A DNA stretch of 64,000 bases from Sporosarcina gallistercoris (GCF_014836415.1 NZ_JACSQY010000003.1:124001-188000); one strand, 5' to 3'. Shown: positions 18,719-29,005, numbered from the stretch's first letter. The notes: generated from the letters alone by a model not told the origin. A program made the numbers and translations.

Positions 18719-19576
18719 ATGACCACTTACTTTAATAATGGGGTTTATGCAGATAAGGAAACGATAAAGGTATCAATTGATGATAGAGGTTACTATTTCG
18801 GTGACGGTGTGTATGAAGTTATAAAAGTATATGACGGAAAGCTTTACACTGACCAAGAACATTTTACTCGTTTTTTGCAAAGCGCTAAAAAAATCCGTAT
18901 GGACCTTCCTTATACAATTGATGAGTTCACTGGAATTGCAAAAAAGTTAGCTGCTGATAATGGTATAGTAGAAGGACACGTCTATATTCAAGCAACTCGC
19001 GGTGCAGCTCCCCGGATGCATAACTTTCCTGGTGAAGAGGTGGAACCGATGATTACGGCGTATGCCATTCATAATCCACGTCCCCTTTCTAAGATAAAAG
19101 AAGGGGTAGCGGTGAAAACAACAGACGATATCCGTTGGTTGCGTTGTGACATTAAAAGCTTGAATCTATTAGGCAATGTATTGGCGAAGCAAGAAGCTTA
19201 CGACGCGGGCTGCGCTGAAGCAGTGTTTGTGCGTGACGGAATTGTAACGGAAGGTTCCTCTTCGAATATGTTCGGTGTGAAAGACGGGATACTGTATACC
19301 CACCCTGCAACGAATTTGATCTTAAATGGGATTACACGAAGAGTCATTTTGCAATTGTGTGCAAAGCATAGTATTGGTGTCATGGAAGAGCCATTCACGC
19401 TTGAGCAATTCAAAGAAATGGATGAATTATTCCTGACATCGACAACTTCTGAAATCACGCCGATCGTTTCCATAGACGGAAAAATTGTCGGTGACGGTGC
19501 GCCGGGTAGAGTGACGGAACGACTGCAACAAGTATTTGAAGAAACGATCCACGAACTTAAAATGGAAATCAACTGA
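18719..19576 (+). CDS. dat: D-amino-acid (D-alanine) transaminase
   Basis: 285 residues of the class IV PLP aminotransferases. It makes D-glutamate from D-alanine and 2-oxoglutarate for peptidoglycan and possibly poly-gamma-glutamate. Lys146 in RCDIKSLNLLGN is the PLP lysine, GDGVYEVIKVYDGKL is the N-terminal signature, and FLTSTTSEITPI the C-terminal one. The ribosome site is GAGAGGAGC. The next gene begins 27 bases after the stop, so this is the likely head of a dat/conserved protein/trmB/ytnP transcription unit. Confidence 0.95.
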   Translation: MTTYFNNGVYADKETIKVSIDDRGYYFGDGVYEVIKVYDGKLYTDQEHFTRFLQSAKKIRMDLPYTIDEFTGIAKKLAADNGIVEGHVYIQATRGAAPRMHNFPGEEVEPMITAYAIHNPRPLSKIKEGVAVKTTDDIRWLRCDIKSLNLLGNVLAKQEAYDAGCAEAVFVRDGIVTEGSSSNMFGVKDGILYTHPATNLILNGITRRVILQLCAKHSIGVMEEPFTLEQFKEMDELFLTSTTSEITPIVSIDGKIVGDGAPGRVTERLQQVFEETIHELKMEIN

Positions 19577-19602
19577 ATCAGAAAGCGCAGGTGAGTCGAA
19601 AG

Positions 19603-20607
19603 ATGGCACAGCTTGTCAAAATGCTCGATTACGTCTCGCGTTATGAACATGATTTATCACGTTATACGACCCAGTTCATCCGTCTGAAGCGATCCCAATG
19701 GGAACGTATGAAACGGCAATGGGATAATGGAGTCGATCTAGCGAGCTGGCAAATTGCTGCTGATGAAGAATCTCCAGCAAAAATGCCGGAAAACGGAAGT
19801 CCTTCGCAGGAGGAAGTCGGGAAAAAACGATTCTCTTCGTTATCCCGCTTTCTCCCTTTTAGGAAAGAGGAGCAGATAGTAGCGTATGAAGACGGGACTC
19901 CGGAAGAAACGGACGACTTGAATTTCACCCCGAATATTATCCAAGATCCTCGATCAGTCCAGCAGTTGCGCAAGTTGTATATGGACCAGCTTTTTCACTT
20001 TCAATTAAAATGGGCGAGTTCCACGCTGACAGAACGATCTCGTATAGATAGTAAATTCATGAGGGACAAAGTGCTTCATGATTTTTTAGAAAGCTTGCCG
20101 GATAGCTATTTACTGTTCTACTATCCTGTTTTGAAAATAAAAAAAGCACCTGTGGAATTGGAAGTTATACTCATGACACCGGTTGAATGTATTTGTATGA
20201 CGATTTTGGAAGCCGAGGAAGGTTCCGTACTAGTAGGAAGCGGAGAACGGTTTTGGACCAAAAAGCTGGGGGAACAAGAATCCAAATTACTAAATCCGAC
20301 AATTGGCTTGAATCGGATGGGTAAAATAGTGTCCAGTCTATTTGTGTCTGCTGAAGTGGATTTCCCTATTCGGAAAATCTTACTCTCCCGAGAGAGTTAT
20401 ATTGACTTCCCAGGAGTAGCTCATGATATCCAAATAATCGATCGACGTGATTATCCAAAATGGTTGGAAAAAGGGAAGAAAATGAGCACACCAATGAAAT
20501 CCAATCAGTTTAAAGCCTCACAAATACTGCTCGACCTTTGTCAAACAACGGCTGCGAGCCGATTATTTGAGACAGAGGAAGAACACCAGGAAACCGGACA
20601 GGAATAA
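19603..20607 (+). CDS. Conserved Bacillales protein, possibly nuclease-related (NERD-like)
   Basis: 334 residues. I recall homologs in Bacillales annotated loosely as nuclease-related proteins, but I cannot identify a complete catalytic motif, so the function is open. The N-terminus (MAQLVKMLDYVSRYEHDL) and segments FQLKWASSTL, LLFYYPVLKIKKAPVELEVI, GSGERFWTKK and LSRESYIDFPG are the conserved-looking blocks; a low-complexity acidic/basic linker occupies about 50-105. PVELEVI-like acidic strands would fit a NERD fold. ATG 19603 is preferred to GTG 19591, with AGGTGA upstream. It lies between dat and trmB. Confidence 0.65.
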   Translation: MAQLVKMLDYVSRYEHDLSRYTTQFIRLKRSQWERMKRQWDNGVDLASWQIAADEESPAKMPENGSPSQEEVGKKRFSSLSRFLPFRKEEQIVAYEDGTPEETDDLNFTPNIIQDPRSVQQLRKLYMDQLFHFQLKWASSTLTERSRIDSKFMRDKVLHDFLESLPDSYLLFYYPVLKIKKAPVELEVILMTPVECICMTILEAEEGSVLVGSGERFWTKKLGEQESKLLNPTIGLNRMGKIVSSLFVSAEVDFPIRKILLSRESYIDFPGVAHDIQIIDRRDYPKWLEKGKKMSTPMKSNQFKASQILLDLCQTTAASRLFETEEEHQETGQE

Positions 20608-20639
20608 TTTACATTAAAGAAGAAGAGAGTGGTTGAACT

Positions 20640-21290
20640 ATGAGATTACGTCATAAGCCTTGGGCGAAAGACTATTTAGAAGAACATGCGGGAATTGTCA
20701 TTAAAGAGCCGGAAACGAAAAGTGGTAAATGGTCAGCAATATTTGGAAATGACAACCCGGTCCATGTGGAAGTCGGTACTGGGAAAGGGCAGTTTGTTGT
20801 CGGGATGGCGCTTGCGAATCCCGATATTAACTATATCGGCATTGAGCATTTTGATAGTATCATCGTATCTGCAGTTGAAAAAGTGGTGGATTCAGGAGTC
20901 CCATCTAATTTGCGCTTGCTTCGTGCGAATGGGAAAGAACTCACGAATATTTTTGAAAAGGGTGAAGTTTCCCGAGTCTACTTGAACTTCTCGGATCCTT
21001 GGCCAAAATCGAGACATGCCAAGCGTCGCTTAACTCATGGTGAGTTTTTAAAGCTATACCAATCTGTCATGCCTGAAGATGGTGAAATCCATTTCAAAAC
21101 AGATAACCGTGGATTATTCGAGTACTCACTTGTCTCGATGTCTGAATACGGAATGCGTTTGTTGGATGTATCCCTGGACTTGCATGCTGAAATGCCTGAA
21201 GATAATGTCATGACGGAGTATGAAGAGAAGTTTTCAGCAAAAGGACAACCTATATATCGACTGGAAGCAAGATTCATGAGTAAAGTATAA
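20640..21290 (+). CDS. trmB: tRNA (guanine-46-N7)-methyltransferase
   Basis: 216 residues; methylates G46 of the tRNA variable loop using SAM. The SAM motif reads [11 protein letters not shown], the acidic residue of motif II is in YIGIEHF, and [16 protein letters not shown] is the family's catalytic and RNA-binding signature. RBS AAGAAGAGAGTGG precedes ATG. It is followed 23 bases later by ytnP. Confidence 0.96.
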   Translation: MRLRHKPWAKDYLEEHAGIVIKEPETKSGKWSAIFGNDNPVHVEVGTGKGQFVVGMALANPDINYIGIEHFDSIIVSAVEKVVDSGVPSNLRLLRANGKELTNIFEKGEVSRVYLNFSDPWPKSRHAKRRLTHGEFLKLYQSVMPEDGEIHFKTDNRGLFEYSLVSMSEYGMRLLDVSLDLHAEMPEDNVMTEYEEKFSAKGQPIYRLEARFMSKV

Positions 21291-21313
21291 TTCAACCAAA
21301 AGGGGATGTTTGA

Positions 21314-22159
21314 ATGGATACATATGAATTTCACGATATGAAACTTACATGGCTCGACGGGGGCGTCAACTATTTGGATGGGGGAACAATGTTCGGCGTA
21401 GTTCCAAAAGCGATGTGGGCTAAAAAGTATGCACCTGATGAGAACAACTTGATTGAATTGCGAACAGATCCGATCTTACTTCAATACCAAGGGAAGAATA
21501 TGCTGATAGATTCTGGTATCGGCAAGGGGAAATTGGACGAGAAGAAAAAACGCAACCTGGGTATACGTGCGGAAACTCGAGTTGCAGAGAGTCTTTCTGC
21601 GCTCAACTTGACCGTCGAAGACATCGATATGATTCTTATGACGCATTTGCATAATGATCATGCGGCGGGCCTTACAGAATGGCAAGGAGACAAACTGGTG
21701 TCTGTTTTCCCGAATGCTGAAATTTACGTTTCCCAAATCGAGTGGGATGAGATGCGCAATCCGAATATCCGCTCAAGAAATACGTACTTCAAAGAAAATT
21801 GGGAGCCGATCCAAGACCAAGTGAAGCCATTTGAAAAAGAATTTTCACCTTTACAGGGGGTCAACATGGTTCATACAGGTGGTCACAGTGACGGCCACAG
21901 CATTATCCGGCTCGAGCAAAATGGGGAGACAATGATCCACATGGCGGATATCATGCCAACACATGCGCACAGCAATCCATTATGGGTATTAGCATTTGAC
22001 GACTACCCGATGGACTCCATCTTCGCCAAAGAAAAGCTGATGAAAGAAGCACGTCAAGAAGGTCACCGGTTTTTCTTCTACCACGACGCCGTTTACCGCA
22101 TCGTCCGTTACGACGAGACAGGTAAAAACGTCATTGAGTCACTTGAAAGAACTCGTTGA
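21314..22159 (+). CDS. ytnP: Metallo-beta-lactamase-fold quorum-quenching lactonase YtnP
   Basis: 281 residues. The metal site HLHNDH spans 112-117 region ([11 protein letters not shown]), with further ligands in [10 protein letters not shown] and HMADIMP and a C-terminal FYHDAVY. By orthology to B. subtilis YtnP it is an N-acyl-homoserine-lactone lactonase that also degrades other signalling molecules. No signal peptide is seen. It is the last gene before a bidirectional terminator. Confidence 0.9.
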   Translation: MDTYEFHDMKLTWLDGGVNYLDGGTMFGVVPKAMWAKKYAPDENNLIELRTDPILLQYQGKNMLIDSGIGKGKLDEKKKRNLGIRAETRVAESLSALNLTVEDIDMILMTHLHNDHAAGLTEWQGDKLVSVFPNAEIYVSQIEWDEMRNPNIRSRNTYFKENWEPIQDQVKPFEKEFSPLQGVNMVHTGGHSDGHSIIRLEQNGETMIHMADIMPTHAHSNPLWVLAFDDYPMDSIFAKEKLMKEARQEGHRFFFYHDAVYRIVRYDETGKNVIESLERTR

Positions 22160-22167
22160 TTGACAAT

Positions 22168-22200
22168 AAAAAGCAGAAGCCCGTTCGGGCTTCTGCTTTT
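22168..22200. terminator. Bidirectional terminator between ytnP and ytzB
   Basis: AAAAGCAGAAGCCC / GGGCTTCTGCTTTT perfect stem with a GTTC loop; both flanks supply T tracts. Confidence 0.93.
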
Positions 22201-22212
22201 GTCTTGAAAAGA

Positions 22213-22527
22213 TTAATTTTTAACAAGCTCTACAACAGTGCCGGTTTTAGCATCTGCTGCGAATTCATATTGTTCCAATACACCATTTTTAATGCGGGAA
22301 ACTCCGCCTCTGTAAACGTTCATGGAAATGACGTTATTCGTGAACGGTTCAGTTTTCATCACAATCCAAGAACCATCGATCGGACCTTCTTTTTTAAATG
22401 CATCTTTTACACTCTTTAGCACTTGCTCAGCTGGAACAGCAGAGTTTGCTCGGTCTACAGCTTCCTTGACGACTAATCCTGCAGCTGCTCCGGTCAGAAC
22501 GCCGGCTGCAAATTCTTTGAATTTCAT
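22213..22527 (-). CDS. ytzB: Small PepSY-domain protein YtzB
   Basis: 104 residues, the same length as B. subtilis YtzB at this place in the genome. The first 22 residues are small and hydrophobic (FAAGVLTGAAAGLVV) and could anchor it in the membrane. The rest is a PepSY domain (SVKDAFKKEGPIDGSWIVMK, then EYEF-like ending TGTVVELV), a fold that inhibits M4 peptidases or acts extracellularly. A clear ribosome site is present (AAGGAGTGATG). The physiological partner is unknown. Confidence 0.85.
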   Translation of the reverse strand: MKFKEFAAGVLTGAAAGLVVKEAVDRANSAVPAEQVLKSVKDAFKKEGPIDGSWIVMKTEPFTNNVISMNVYRGGVSRIKNGVLEQYEFAADAKTGTVVELVKN

Positions 22528-22700
22528 ACTGACATCACTCCTTACTAGTCATTTGAATAAGTGTATCATACCACTATCATTTTGAATAAGCGAGACTACT
22601 CACTCTATTATTTCGGGACACGAACTGGACAATTGGTATTTTCGACTGAATTGTTCTACAATATGAAGAGTACATACTTTTAAGCGGAGGTAATCCTTTT

Positions 22701-23774
22701 ATGAATAATGAAACTCTTGCAATGTTTAAAACACTGACAGAATTACCAGGAGCTCCCGGAAATGAGCATGCGGTACGTAACTATTTGCGTGGTGAGCTTG
22801 AAAAATATTCGGATGACATGATTCAAGATAACTTGGGAGGCATCTTCGGCGTTCGTAAAGGGCCTGAGAATAGCCCTAAAATTATGGTAGCTGGTCATAT
22901 GGATGAAGTCGGCTTTATGATTTCTGGAATTACGGACAATGGAATGCTCCGTTTCCAAACTCTGGGTGGCTGGTGGAACCAAGTAATGCTAGCGCAACGA
23001 GTGGAAATCATTACCGATAAAGGCGTGATTCCAGGTGTTATCGGTTCCATACCTCCACATCTTTTAACCGATGAACAGCGGGCGAAACCGATGGATGTTA
23101 AAAATATGCTGATTGACATCGGCGCAGATGATTTGGAAGATGCGAAACGAATCGGCATTCGTCCGGGTCAACAAGCTGTCCCCGTTTGTCCTTTCACACC
23201 AATGGCGAACGAAAAGAAGATTATGGCAAAAGCATGGGATAACCGATATGGTTGCGGACTAGCCTTGGAGTTATTGAAGGAAGTAAAAGATATGGACCTC
23301 CCGAACCAACTGTTCTCAGGAGCAACTGTAATGGAAGAAGTCGGACTTCGCGGTGCTCAAACCGCTGCTAATCTGATCAAACCTGATTTGTTCTTCGGAC
23401 TGGATGCAAGTCCTGCAAACGATATGTCTGGCAGTAAGTCGGAATTCGGCCAGCTTGGAAAAGGAACACTACTGCGCATTTTGGATAGAACGATGATCAC
23501 TCACCGCGGACTTCGTGAATTCATCCTCGATACTGCAGAGTCCAATCACATTCCTTACCAGTATTTCGTGTCACAAGGTGGAACAGACGCAGGGAAAGTG
23601 CATATTTCAAATGAAGGTGTGCCGAGCGCTATCATCGGTATTTGTTCCCGTTACATTCACACATCATCATCGATTATCCATACCGATGATTATGCGGCTG
23701 CAAAAGAACTTCTTGTGAAATTAGTGACTACGTGTGACAAAACGACACTGGAAACGATTAAGCAGAACGTATAA
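22701..23774 (+). CDS. ytoP: M42-family glutamyl aminopeptidase YtoP
   Basis: 357 residues of the M42 (tetrahedral aminopeptidase) family. It removes N-terminal residues from peptides inside the cell, usually as a dodecamer. Metal ligands and catalytic residues are visible as [10 protein letters not shown] (His66, Asp68), [17 protein letters not shown] (Glu212-213 region) and [10 protein letters not shown]. The C-terminal [12 protein letters not shown] supplies the last histidine. RBS is AAGCGGAGG. It has its own terminator. Confidence 0.93.
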   Translation: MNNETLAMFKTLTELPGAPGNEHAVRNYLRGELEKYSDDMIQDNLGGIFGVRKGPENSPKIMVAGHMDEVGFMISGITDNGMLRFQTLGGWWNQVMLAQRVEIITDKGVIPGVIGSIPPHLLTDEQRAKPMDVKNMLIDIGADDLEDAKRIGIRPGQQAVPVCPFTPMANEKKIMAKAWDNRYGCGLALELLKEVKDMDLPNQLFSGATVMEEVGLRGAQTAANLIKPDLFFGLDASPANDMSGSKSEFGQLGKGTLLRILDRTMITHRGLREFILDTAESNHIPYQYFVSQGGTDAGKVHISNEGVPSAIIGICSRYIHTSSSIIHTDDYAAAKELLVKLVTTCDKTTLETIKQNV

Positions 23775-23800
23775 ATCCCTAATGTAATACAGCGATATCA

Positions 23801-23842
23801 AACAGTCGGCAGGAGATTATATCTGTTACCGACTGTTTTTTA
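23801..23842 (+). terminator. Intrinsic terminator of ytoP
   Basis: AACAGTCGG / CCGACTGTT stem with a 19-base loop, then a T tract. Confidence 0.85.
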
Positions 23843-23933
23843 TGTGTAATCTAGCAACTTGCGGTCCAGATGGTTGCGCCGGTAACTGCTGACAGATAAA
23901 CTATACATACTGCACCGAAACGGAGGCGAAGTC

Positions 23934-24452
23934 ATGAATAGGAAATATACCTTCTTCTTAACAGCGGCACTTTTACTACTTGTCCTAACAGGATGCGGAC
24001 GAACTGTTGAAGAACAAACAGATGAGGCAATGCAGTCAGCACGTGAAGCGTTTGAGATGAACCGCAAACAACCGACAGAATCCTTAGAGGGAGTCGAATT
24101 TTATAAACCGGTTGGATGGAAAGTGGAGATGCTGAAAGAGCAACATACGTTCTTGATTTCAAAACGTAGTCAAACCTATACTGCACAGTACGATCCGAAT
24201 GCCAAGCAGGACTCCCATGCGTATTATGACATGTTGATGGCAGAGACCGATAAAGAATTCATCGAGCAACAAACTTTTTCCGATTCAGGGGTATTCGGGT
24301 TTGCGGCAATTAGTGCACATGGTGATTCTTCCGTTGAAGTCGTGACGGGTACGGGTCCTATCCAAGTGACCGCCATAGTGGAAAAGAAAGATCTTGTTGC
24401 AGCAATTTCTCGAATGATGGAAATTGCCCGTTCTATGCAACTTGAGTTGTAA
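23934..24452 (+). CDS. Lipoprotein of unknown function
   Basis: 172 residues with a lipoprotein signal peptide: MNRKYTFFLTAALLLLVLTG followed by Cys21, a clean LTGC lipobox. The mature part starts with a helical acidic stretch (VEEQTDEAMQSAREAF) and continues as an alpha/beta domain (LEGVEFYKPVGWKVEML). I do not recognise the family. It is 21 bases upstream of ytpQ, in the position where B. subtilis has the thioredoxin-like ytpP; no thioredoxin motif (CxxC) is present here. RBS CGGAGGCGAAG is strong. Confidence 0.8.
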   Translation: MNRKYTFFLTAALLLLVLTGCGRTVEEQTDEAMQSAREAFEMNRKQPTESLEGVEFYKPVGWKVEMLKEQHTFLISKRSQTYTAQYDPNAKQDSHAYYDMLMAETDKEFIEQQTFSDSGVFGFAAISAHGDSSVEVVTGTGPIQVTAIVEKKDLVAAISRMMEIARSMQLEL

Positions 24453-24482
24453 AATATTATTATTTTATTAGAGGTGAAAACG

Positions 24483-25301
24483 TTGAAATCAGAACAATTA
24501 GTGGAAGAACTGAAAAAGCGGCTTTCTTCTCAAAACTTTGAATGGAAGTTTGATAAAAAAGCGGACCGAATTCGTCTCGATCATAATGAGTTACAGAGGG
24601 GCATGGACATTTCCCTCCCTGAAATACTCGCAAAGTATGAACTGAAACAAGACGCGGCGATTGAGGAAGTCGTCTACACCATCCAAGAGACGTTCAAAGC
24701 AATGGAGGCTGAACAGCAGCAGGGGTTCGATTCGAATGCTGTCATTCTTCCGGTTATCCGTTCAACGTCATTTCCGAAAGAGTCGAAGGCAGGGAGCCCG
24801 TTCCTAGTAAAAGCCCACACGGCTGAAACGGCCATCTATTACGCATTGGACCAAGGGAAAACGTATCGTCTCATTGATGAAAGCATGCTTGCGGATCTCG
24901 GGAAGACAGAAAGTGAAATAATGGAAGCGGCATTATTTAATGCCCGAAAACTGCCAACTGATGTTAAAGTAGATGTAGTAGCGGGCAATAGCTATTATTT
25001 CCTCAATATTAATGATGGATATGATGCAAGCCGTATTTTGAATGCTGCATTTTTAAAGGAGATGGCTTCCCGAATTGACGGTCATATGACGGTCTCTGTG
25101 CCCCACCAAGATGTATTGATCATCGGAGATATTCAAAATGATACAGGTTATGATGTTCTTGCTCAAATGACAATGCATTTCTTTACAATAGGAACAGTGC
25201 CGATTACATCATTATCGTTCCTCTACAACGACGGGGAGCTGGAACCTATTTTCATCATGGCTAAAAATCGTGTCGCGGAAAAAGGAGAGAAAAAGAAATG
25301 A
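24483..25301 (+). CDS. ytpQ: DUF1444-family protein YtpQ
   Basis: About 272 residues of the DUF1444 family, a cytoplasmic protein found next to ytpR across Bacillales; its function is unknown. Recognisable blocks are FEWKFDKKADRIRLDH, ILPVIRSTSFPKES and the C-terminal LYNDGELEPIFIMAKNRV. I favour TTG 24483, since GAGGTGA lies five bases upstream; the GTG at 24474 is part of that ribosome site. The stop codon overlaps the ytpR start (ATGA), so the two are translationally coupled. Confidence 0.87.
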   Translation: MKSEQLVEELKKRLSSQNFEWKFDKKADRIRLDHNELQRGMDISLPEILAKYELKQDAAIEEVVYTIQETFKAMEAEQQQGFDSNAVILPVIRSTSFPKESKAGSPFLVKAHTAETAIYYALDQGKTYRLIDESMLADLGKTESEIMEAALFNARKLPTDVKVDVVAGNSYYFLNINDGYDASRILNAAFLKEMASRIDGHMTVSVPHQDVLIIGDIQNDTGYDVLAQMTMHFFTIGTVPITSLSFLYNDGELEPIFIMAKNRVAEKGEKKK

Positions 25302-25903
25302 ACGTCTTTATGAACAAACAGGGTGTCGGTGACGTGTTGATGGTCCAACTGACAACAGAACGTCCCGAGCAAACGGAAATCGAATCAAAAGGGGATGTGA
25401 CACTTATCAAGGCGTCACAAAATGGAGAAGCAGTAGCCTTCAACATATTTAACGCAACGCAGTACATCGGCGAGCATGCAGATGGTTCCATTGACTTAAC
25501 ACCTGAACTCGTTGCAAAAATCCAAGAAGTTCTCGAAAAGAACAATGTCTCACTGGAACTCAATGTGGATTTCAGTCCGAAATTCGTTGTAGGACATGTT
25601 GTCTCTAAAGAAAAGCATCCAAATGCGGACAAACTCAATATTTGTACCGTTGACGTCGGAAGCGAAACGTTACAAATCGTTTGCGGTGCACCGAATGTTG
25701 AAAGTGACCAAAAAGTTGTCGTTGCAAAAGTAGGAGCTGTGATGCCATCGGGGATGGTCATTCGTGACGCAGAATTACGCGGAGTTCCATCATCAGGTAT
25801 GATTTGTTCTGCTAAAGAATTGGCGTTGCCAGATGCACCTGAAGAAAAAGGAATTCTTGTATTAGCTGCAGATTCGGAAGTTGGAAGCCCATTTACAAAC
25901 TGA
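25298..25903 (+). CDS. ytpR: tRNA-binding-domain protein YtpR
   Basis: 201 residues. The C-terminal half (about 92-200) is an EMAP/PheRS-beta-type tRNA-binding OB fold with the motifs VGHVVSKEKHPNADKL and VCGAPNVE followed by GMVIRDAELRGVPSSGM. The N-terminal half (1-90) is the DUF4479 domain specific to YtpR. It probably binds tRNA or related RNA; no synthetase domain is present. It overlaps ytpQ by four bases and ends at a terminator. Confidence 0.93.
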   Translation: MNVFMNKQGVGDVLMVQLTTERPEQTEIESKGDVTLIKASQNGEAVAFNIFNATQYIGEHADGSIDLTPELVAKIQEVLEKNNVSLELNVDFSPKFVVGHVVSKEKHPNADKLNICTVDVGSETLQIVCGAPNVESDQKVVVAKVGAVMPSGMVIRDAELRGVPSSGMICSAKELALPDAPEEKGILVLAADSEVGSPFTN

Positions 25904-25917
25904 ATCATATTTTACAA

Positions 25918-25949
25918 ACAGAGAAGCTAGTAAAGTTCTCTGTTTTTTT
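25918..25949 (+). terminator. Intrinsic terminator after ytpQR
   Basis: ACAGAGAA / TTCTCTGT stem with a 10-base loop, then seven T. Confidence 0.85.
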
Positions 25950-26046
25950 GATGGGGAAATTATCATACCTTATGTTCTTTTTATCAACAAAACATAGTTG
26001 AAGCGACCTATGAAAGGATTTCGTTTCTTTCACAGCACACGACTAT

Positions 26047-26076
26047 TTGATTTTATCCTTGTATTTCTGTTAAAAT
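26047..26076 (+). promoter_or_regulatory. Sigma-A-type promoter of sftA
   Basis: TTGATT (26047-26052), 18-base spacer, TAAAAT (26071-26076), 30 bases before the sftA start. Confidence 0.5.
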
Positions 26077-26105
26077 AGGTTGATTGAAATGAAAAGAGTG
26101 ATAGA

Positions 26106-28928
26106 GTGAGTTGGATAAAAAAAACCATGGGTCGCTTGTTCGGCTCGCAACCTGATGATGAACTAGAAGATGTTACCAGTGACGTATATGAGCAAGAACA
26201 ACCGCATGATGAAATACAGCCGCAGCGGCCGGCATTTAGATTTCCTATGATTACTGATGCTGAAATTTATGGATGGGATGAAGATCCCGAAGAACCAGTG
26301 CACATTAAACAACAAGTAACCCCTTTAGAGAAAAAAGATGAAACATCTGAAACAATTCCGTTATACAAAAATAACAGATGGCCTGCAGAACCACCTGCCG
26401 GAGAAATCCATCGAGCTGGCAATAGGACGAAATACAAAGAATATCCAGAAATAAGTAAAAAAATCACATCTAAATCGGACAAACCTATTGAACGGAAAAC
26501 CGAGATTGTGAAACAGCGTGCTAACAAACCGTTTACGCCAACGGAAGTACCGTCACCTGTATATGGATTTTCACAACCGAAAAGAGCGGCTGCGAAAATT
26601 GAACATGAGCTCACTTCCAGCAATGGAAACGCATCAATTACTAAAGAGGTCCCGCCAGCCAATCGTTTCTTGCCGAAAGATGTGCTGCCTTCCGGAAGGA
26701 AAATTGTAGCCCCATCCGAAGGAATTCAAGCAACCAACCGGTACATGGAGACCGAAAATGAAATTGAAACTGAAACTGATATTGATCAAGCAACAGAAGT
26801 GATAGAAGTAACAGAAGTAATGGAGGAACAGTGTGAACCGACATTGACTGAACTAGACCAATCTGAATCGGACTTCGGTAAATTGGAAGAAAGCAGTCCG
26901 TTGAGTTCAACTACAGATCATCCACCCTTGGATTCCTCTCATGCTGAAACATTGGATGAAGAAACGGTTCAAACGAGTGTACAGATTGCAGTTTTAGAAC
27001 CTGAACATGATGAAATTCAACAAACCATTACAGATCAGGAAGACCCGGTGGTTGAAGTACTTGAGGAACCTTACGAAGAAGAAAATCTTGAAGGATTTAC
27101 TGAGCCAGCTGAGCCGGTAGATGAAGGTTCTGAAGTATTGTACTCCGAAGCGAACGAAGAAGGGGGGGAGTGTATTCCAGTTGTTGAGGAATCGACTTCT
27201 ACCCTGGAAGCAGAAGATAGTAAGCGTGAAAAGATCGTTCCTTTTAATGTTGTCATGTTGAAATCTGACAAAGAGAAGCAACAGTTACGGTCTCTTGCCG
27301 TTCCGAATGCTCCGTCATTCAACGAGCCTTCTAAAATGCCTGTGGACAGCCGACAATTCTCTGCTGACACCAAGGAGATTCAGCTAGCAAAGACTGAATC
27401 ACAGAGTCAGAGCAGGCAACATGCAGAAGCGGTTGAGCCACCACCGCTTACAAGTTTAGCGACGTTATCCGATGTTCCATCGGATGAGCAGCAAGTGCTG
27501 CCTCATTATGTATTTCCTTCTATAGAAGAATTGCTGCCAGCTGAGCTCCAACATGAAGATACGGAATGGTTAACTACACAATCCGAGAAACTAGTCGAAG
27601 CTCTGTCTCATTTTTCAGTGGAAGCCGATATATTGGAAGCGGTTCAAGGACCTACTGTTACGCGGTTTGAGTTGACTGTAGGGTTTGGAACGAAAGTTAG
27701 CAAAGTACGTAATTTGACAGATGATCTAAAATTAGCTCTAGCAGCAGAGGATATACGTATTCAAGCGCCGATCCCAGGAACCAGTTCCATCGGGATTGAA
27801 ATACCGAATCGGACGACTCGTCCTGTCCGGATTTCAGAAGTCATTGATACGGATAAGTTCACCAGTTCCGATTCCCCGCTCGAAGCGGTACTTGGATTGA
27901 GTTTAACTGGGGAGCCGGTAACAATCGACTTGCGGAAAATGCCTCATGGAATGATTGCAGGTGCAACGGGTTCAGGGAAATCGGTATGCATTAACTCGAT
28001 ACTCGTAAGTTTGTTGTACAAAGCGTCTCCTACAGAGCTTAAAATGATGTTAATTGATCCGAAAATGGTGGAATTGGCACCATTCAACGGAATACCACAT
28101 CTAATTAGCCCGGTCATTACCGACGTCAAGGCTGCGACGGCTGCGTTAAAATGGGCAGTCGATGAGATGGAGCGGCGTTATGAGTTATTTGCGCATGCGG
28201 GTGCCCGGAATATTGAACGATATAACCAAATGGCGGAAGCGAATCGCCAATTTGCGCAAAAGATGCCTTATTTACTCATCGTTATCGATGAGCTTGCAGA
28301 TTTGATGATGGTTGCGCCGAATGACGTCGAAGTATCAATTAGTAGGATTGCCCAGAAGGCACGTGCGTGCGGTATCCACTTGATAATCGCTACTCAGCGT
28401 CCATCCGTTGACGTAATTACTGGTATCATCAAGGCCAACATTCCAACGCGGATCGCATTTGCTGTTTCATCTCAAATCGATTCACGAACGATTATAGACG
28501 GTGCGGGTGCAGAGCGTCTTCTCGGCAGGGGAGACATGCTTTACGTCGGAAACGGGCAATCTTCACCGGTCCGCTTACAAGGAACATTTGTAACAGACGA
28601 TGAAATTGAATGCATTATTGACCACGTTAAAAGTGAAGCCTCGCCAGAATACTTATTCGGTCAGGAAGATTTACTCGCAGCTGTGGTGGAAGAAGAGGAA
28701 ACGGACCCATTGTTCACGCAAGCTTGTTCCTTCATCATCGAACAGGGGAGTGCGTCGACTTCACTCATGCAGCGCCATTTTAGTATTGGATACAATCGTG
28801 CTGCAAAGATTATGGACCGCATGGAAGCGCATGGCTTCATATCTGAACAGCGAGGAAGTCGTTCGCGGGATGTCTATTTAACAGAAGCGGATTTAGAGTC
28901 ATTTCTGAATCCTGATCATGAAGCATAA
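26106..28928 (+). CDS. sftA: DNA translocase SftA (FtsK/SpoIIIE family, soluble)
   Basis: 940 residues. SftA moves chromosomal DNA out of the closing division septum during vegetative growth. There is no N-terminal transmembrane block, which distinguishes it from SpoIIIE; residues of about 15-460 are a long acidic, low-complexity linker. The motor domain has Walker A GATGSGKS at 619-626 and a Walker B region LLIVIDELADLMM. The last 65 residues form the winged-helix gamma domain that reads polar DNA sequences (IGYNRAAKIMDRMEAHGFI). Start GTG 26106 (MSWIKK, like B. subtilis SftA). Confidence 0.93.
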   Translation: MSWIKKTMGRLFGSQPDDELEDVTSDVYEQEQPHDEIQPQRPAFRFPMITDAEIYGWDEDPEEPVHIKQQVTPLEKKDETSETIPLYKNNRWPAEPPAGEIHRAGNRTKYKEYPEISKKITSKSDKPIERKTEIVKQRANKPFTPTEVPSPVYGFSQPKRAAAKIEHELTSSNGNASITKEVPPANRFLPKDVLPSGRKIVAPSEGIQATNRYMETENEIETETDIDQATEVIEVTEVMEEQCEPTLTELDQSESDFGKLEESSPLSSTTDHPPLDSSHAETLDEETVQTSVQIAVLEPEHDEIQQTITDQEDPVVEVLEEPYEEENLEGFTEPAEPVDEGSEVLYSEANEEGGECIPVVEESTSTLEAEDSKREKIVPFNVVMLKSDKEKQQLRSLAVPNAPSFNEPSKMPVDSRQFSADTKEIQLAKTESQSQSRQHAEAVEPPPLTSLATLSDVPSDEQQVLPHYVFPSIEELLPAELQHEDTEWLTTQSEKLVEALSHFSVEADILEAVQGPTVTRFELTVGFGTKVSKVRNLTDDLKLALAAEDIRIQAPIPGTSSIGIEIPNRTTRPVRISEVIDTDKFTSSDSPLEAVLGLSLTGEPVTIDLRKMPHGMIAGATGSGKSVCINSILVSLLYKASPTELKMMLIDPKMVELAPFNGIPHLISPVITDVKAATAALKWAVDEMERRYELFAHAGARNIERYNQMAEANRQFAQKMPYLLIVIDELADLMMVAPNDVEVSISRIAQKARACGIHLIIATQRPSVDVITGIIKANIPTRIAFAVSSQIDSRTIIDGAGAERLLGRGDMLYVGNGQSSPVRLQGTFVTDDEIECIIDHVKSEASPEYLFGQEDLLAAVVEEEETDPLFTQACSFIIEQGSASTSLMQRHFSIGYNRAAKIMDRMEAHGFISEQRGSRSRDVYLTEADLESFLNPDHEA

Positions 28929-29005
28929 GAATGGTTATATGAATTTACAACACGTATTATCAATGAGAGATTTTAGGGAACAGGTTGCTCCCAGGAGGTT
29001 GCACA

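Noticed and set aside
25261..25908. 215-codon frame opposite ytpR
   Set aside because: Fully antisense to the conserved ytpR gene; a codon-bias artefact.
26160..27500. Recent insertion or fusion in sftA because of the unusual acidic low-complexity region
   Set aside because: A long acidic linker is normal for SftA; total length agrees with the B. subtilis protein.
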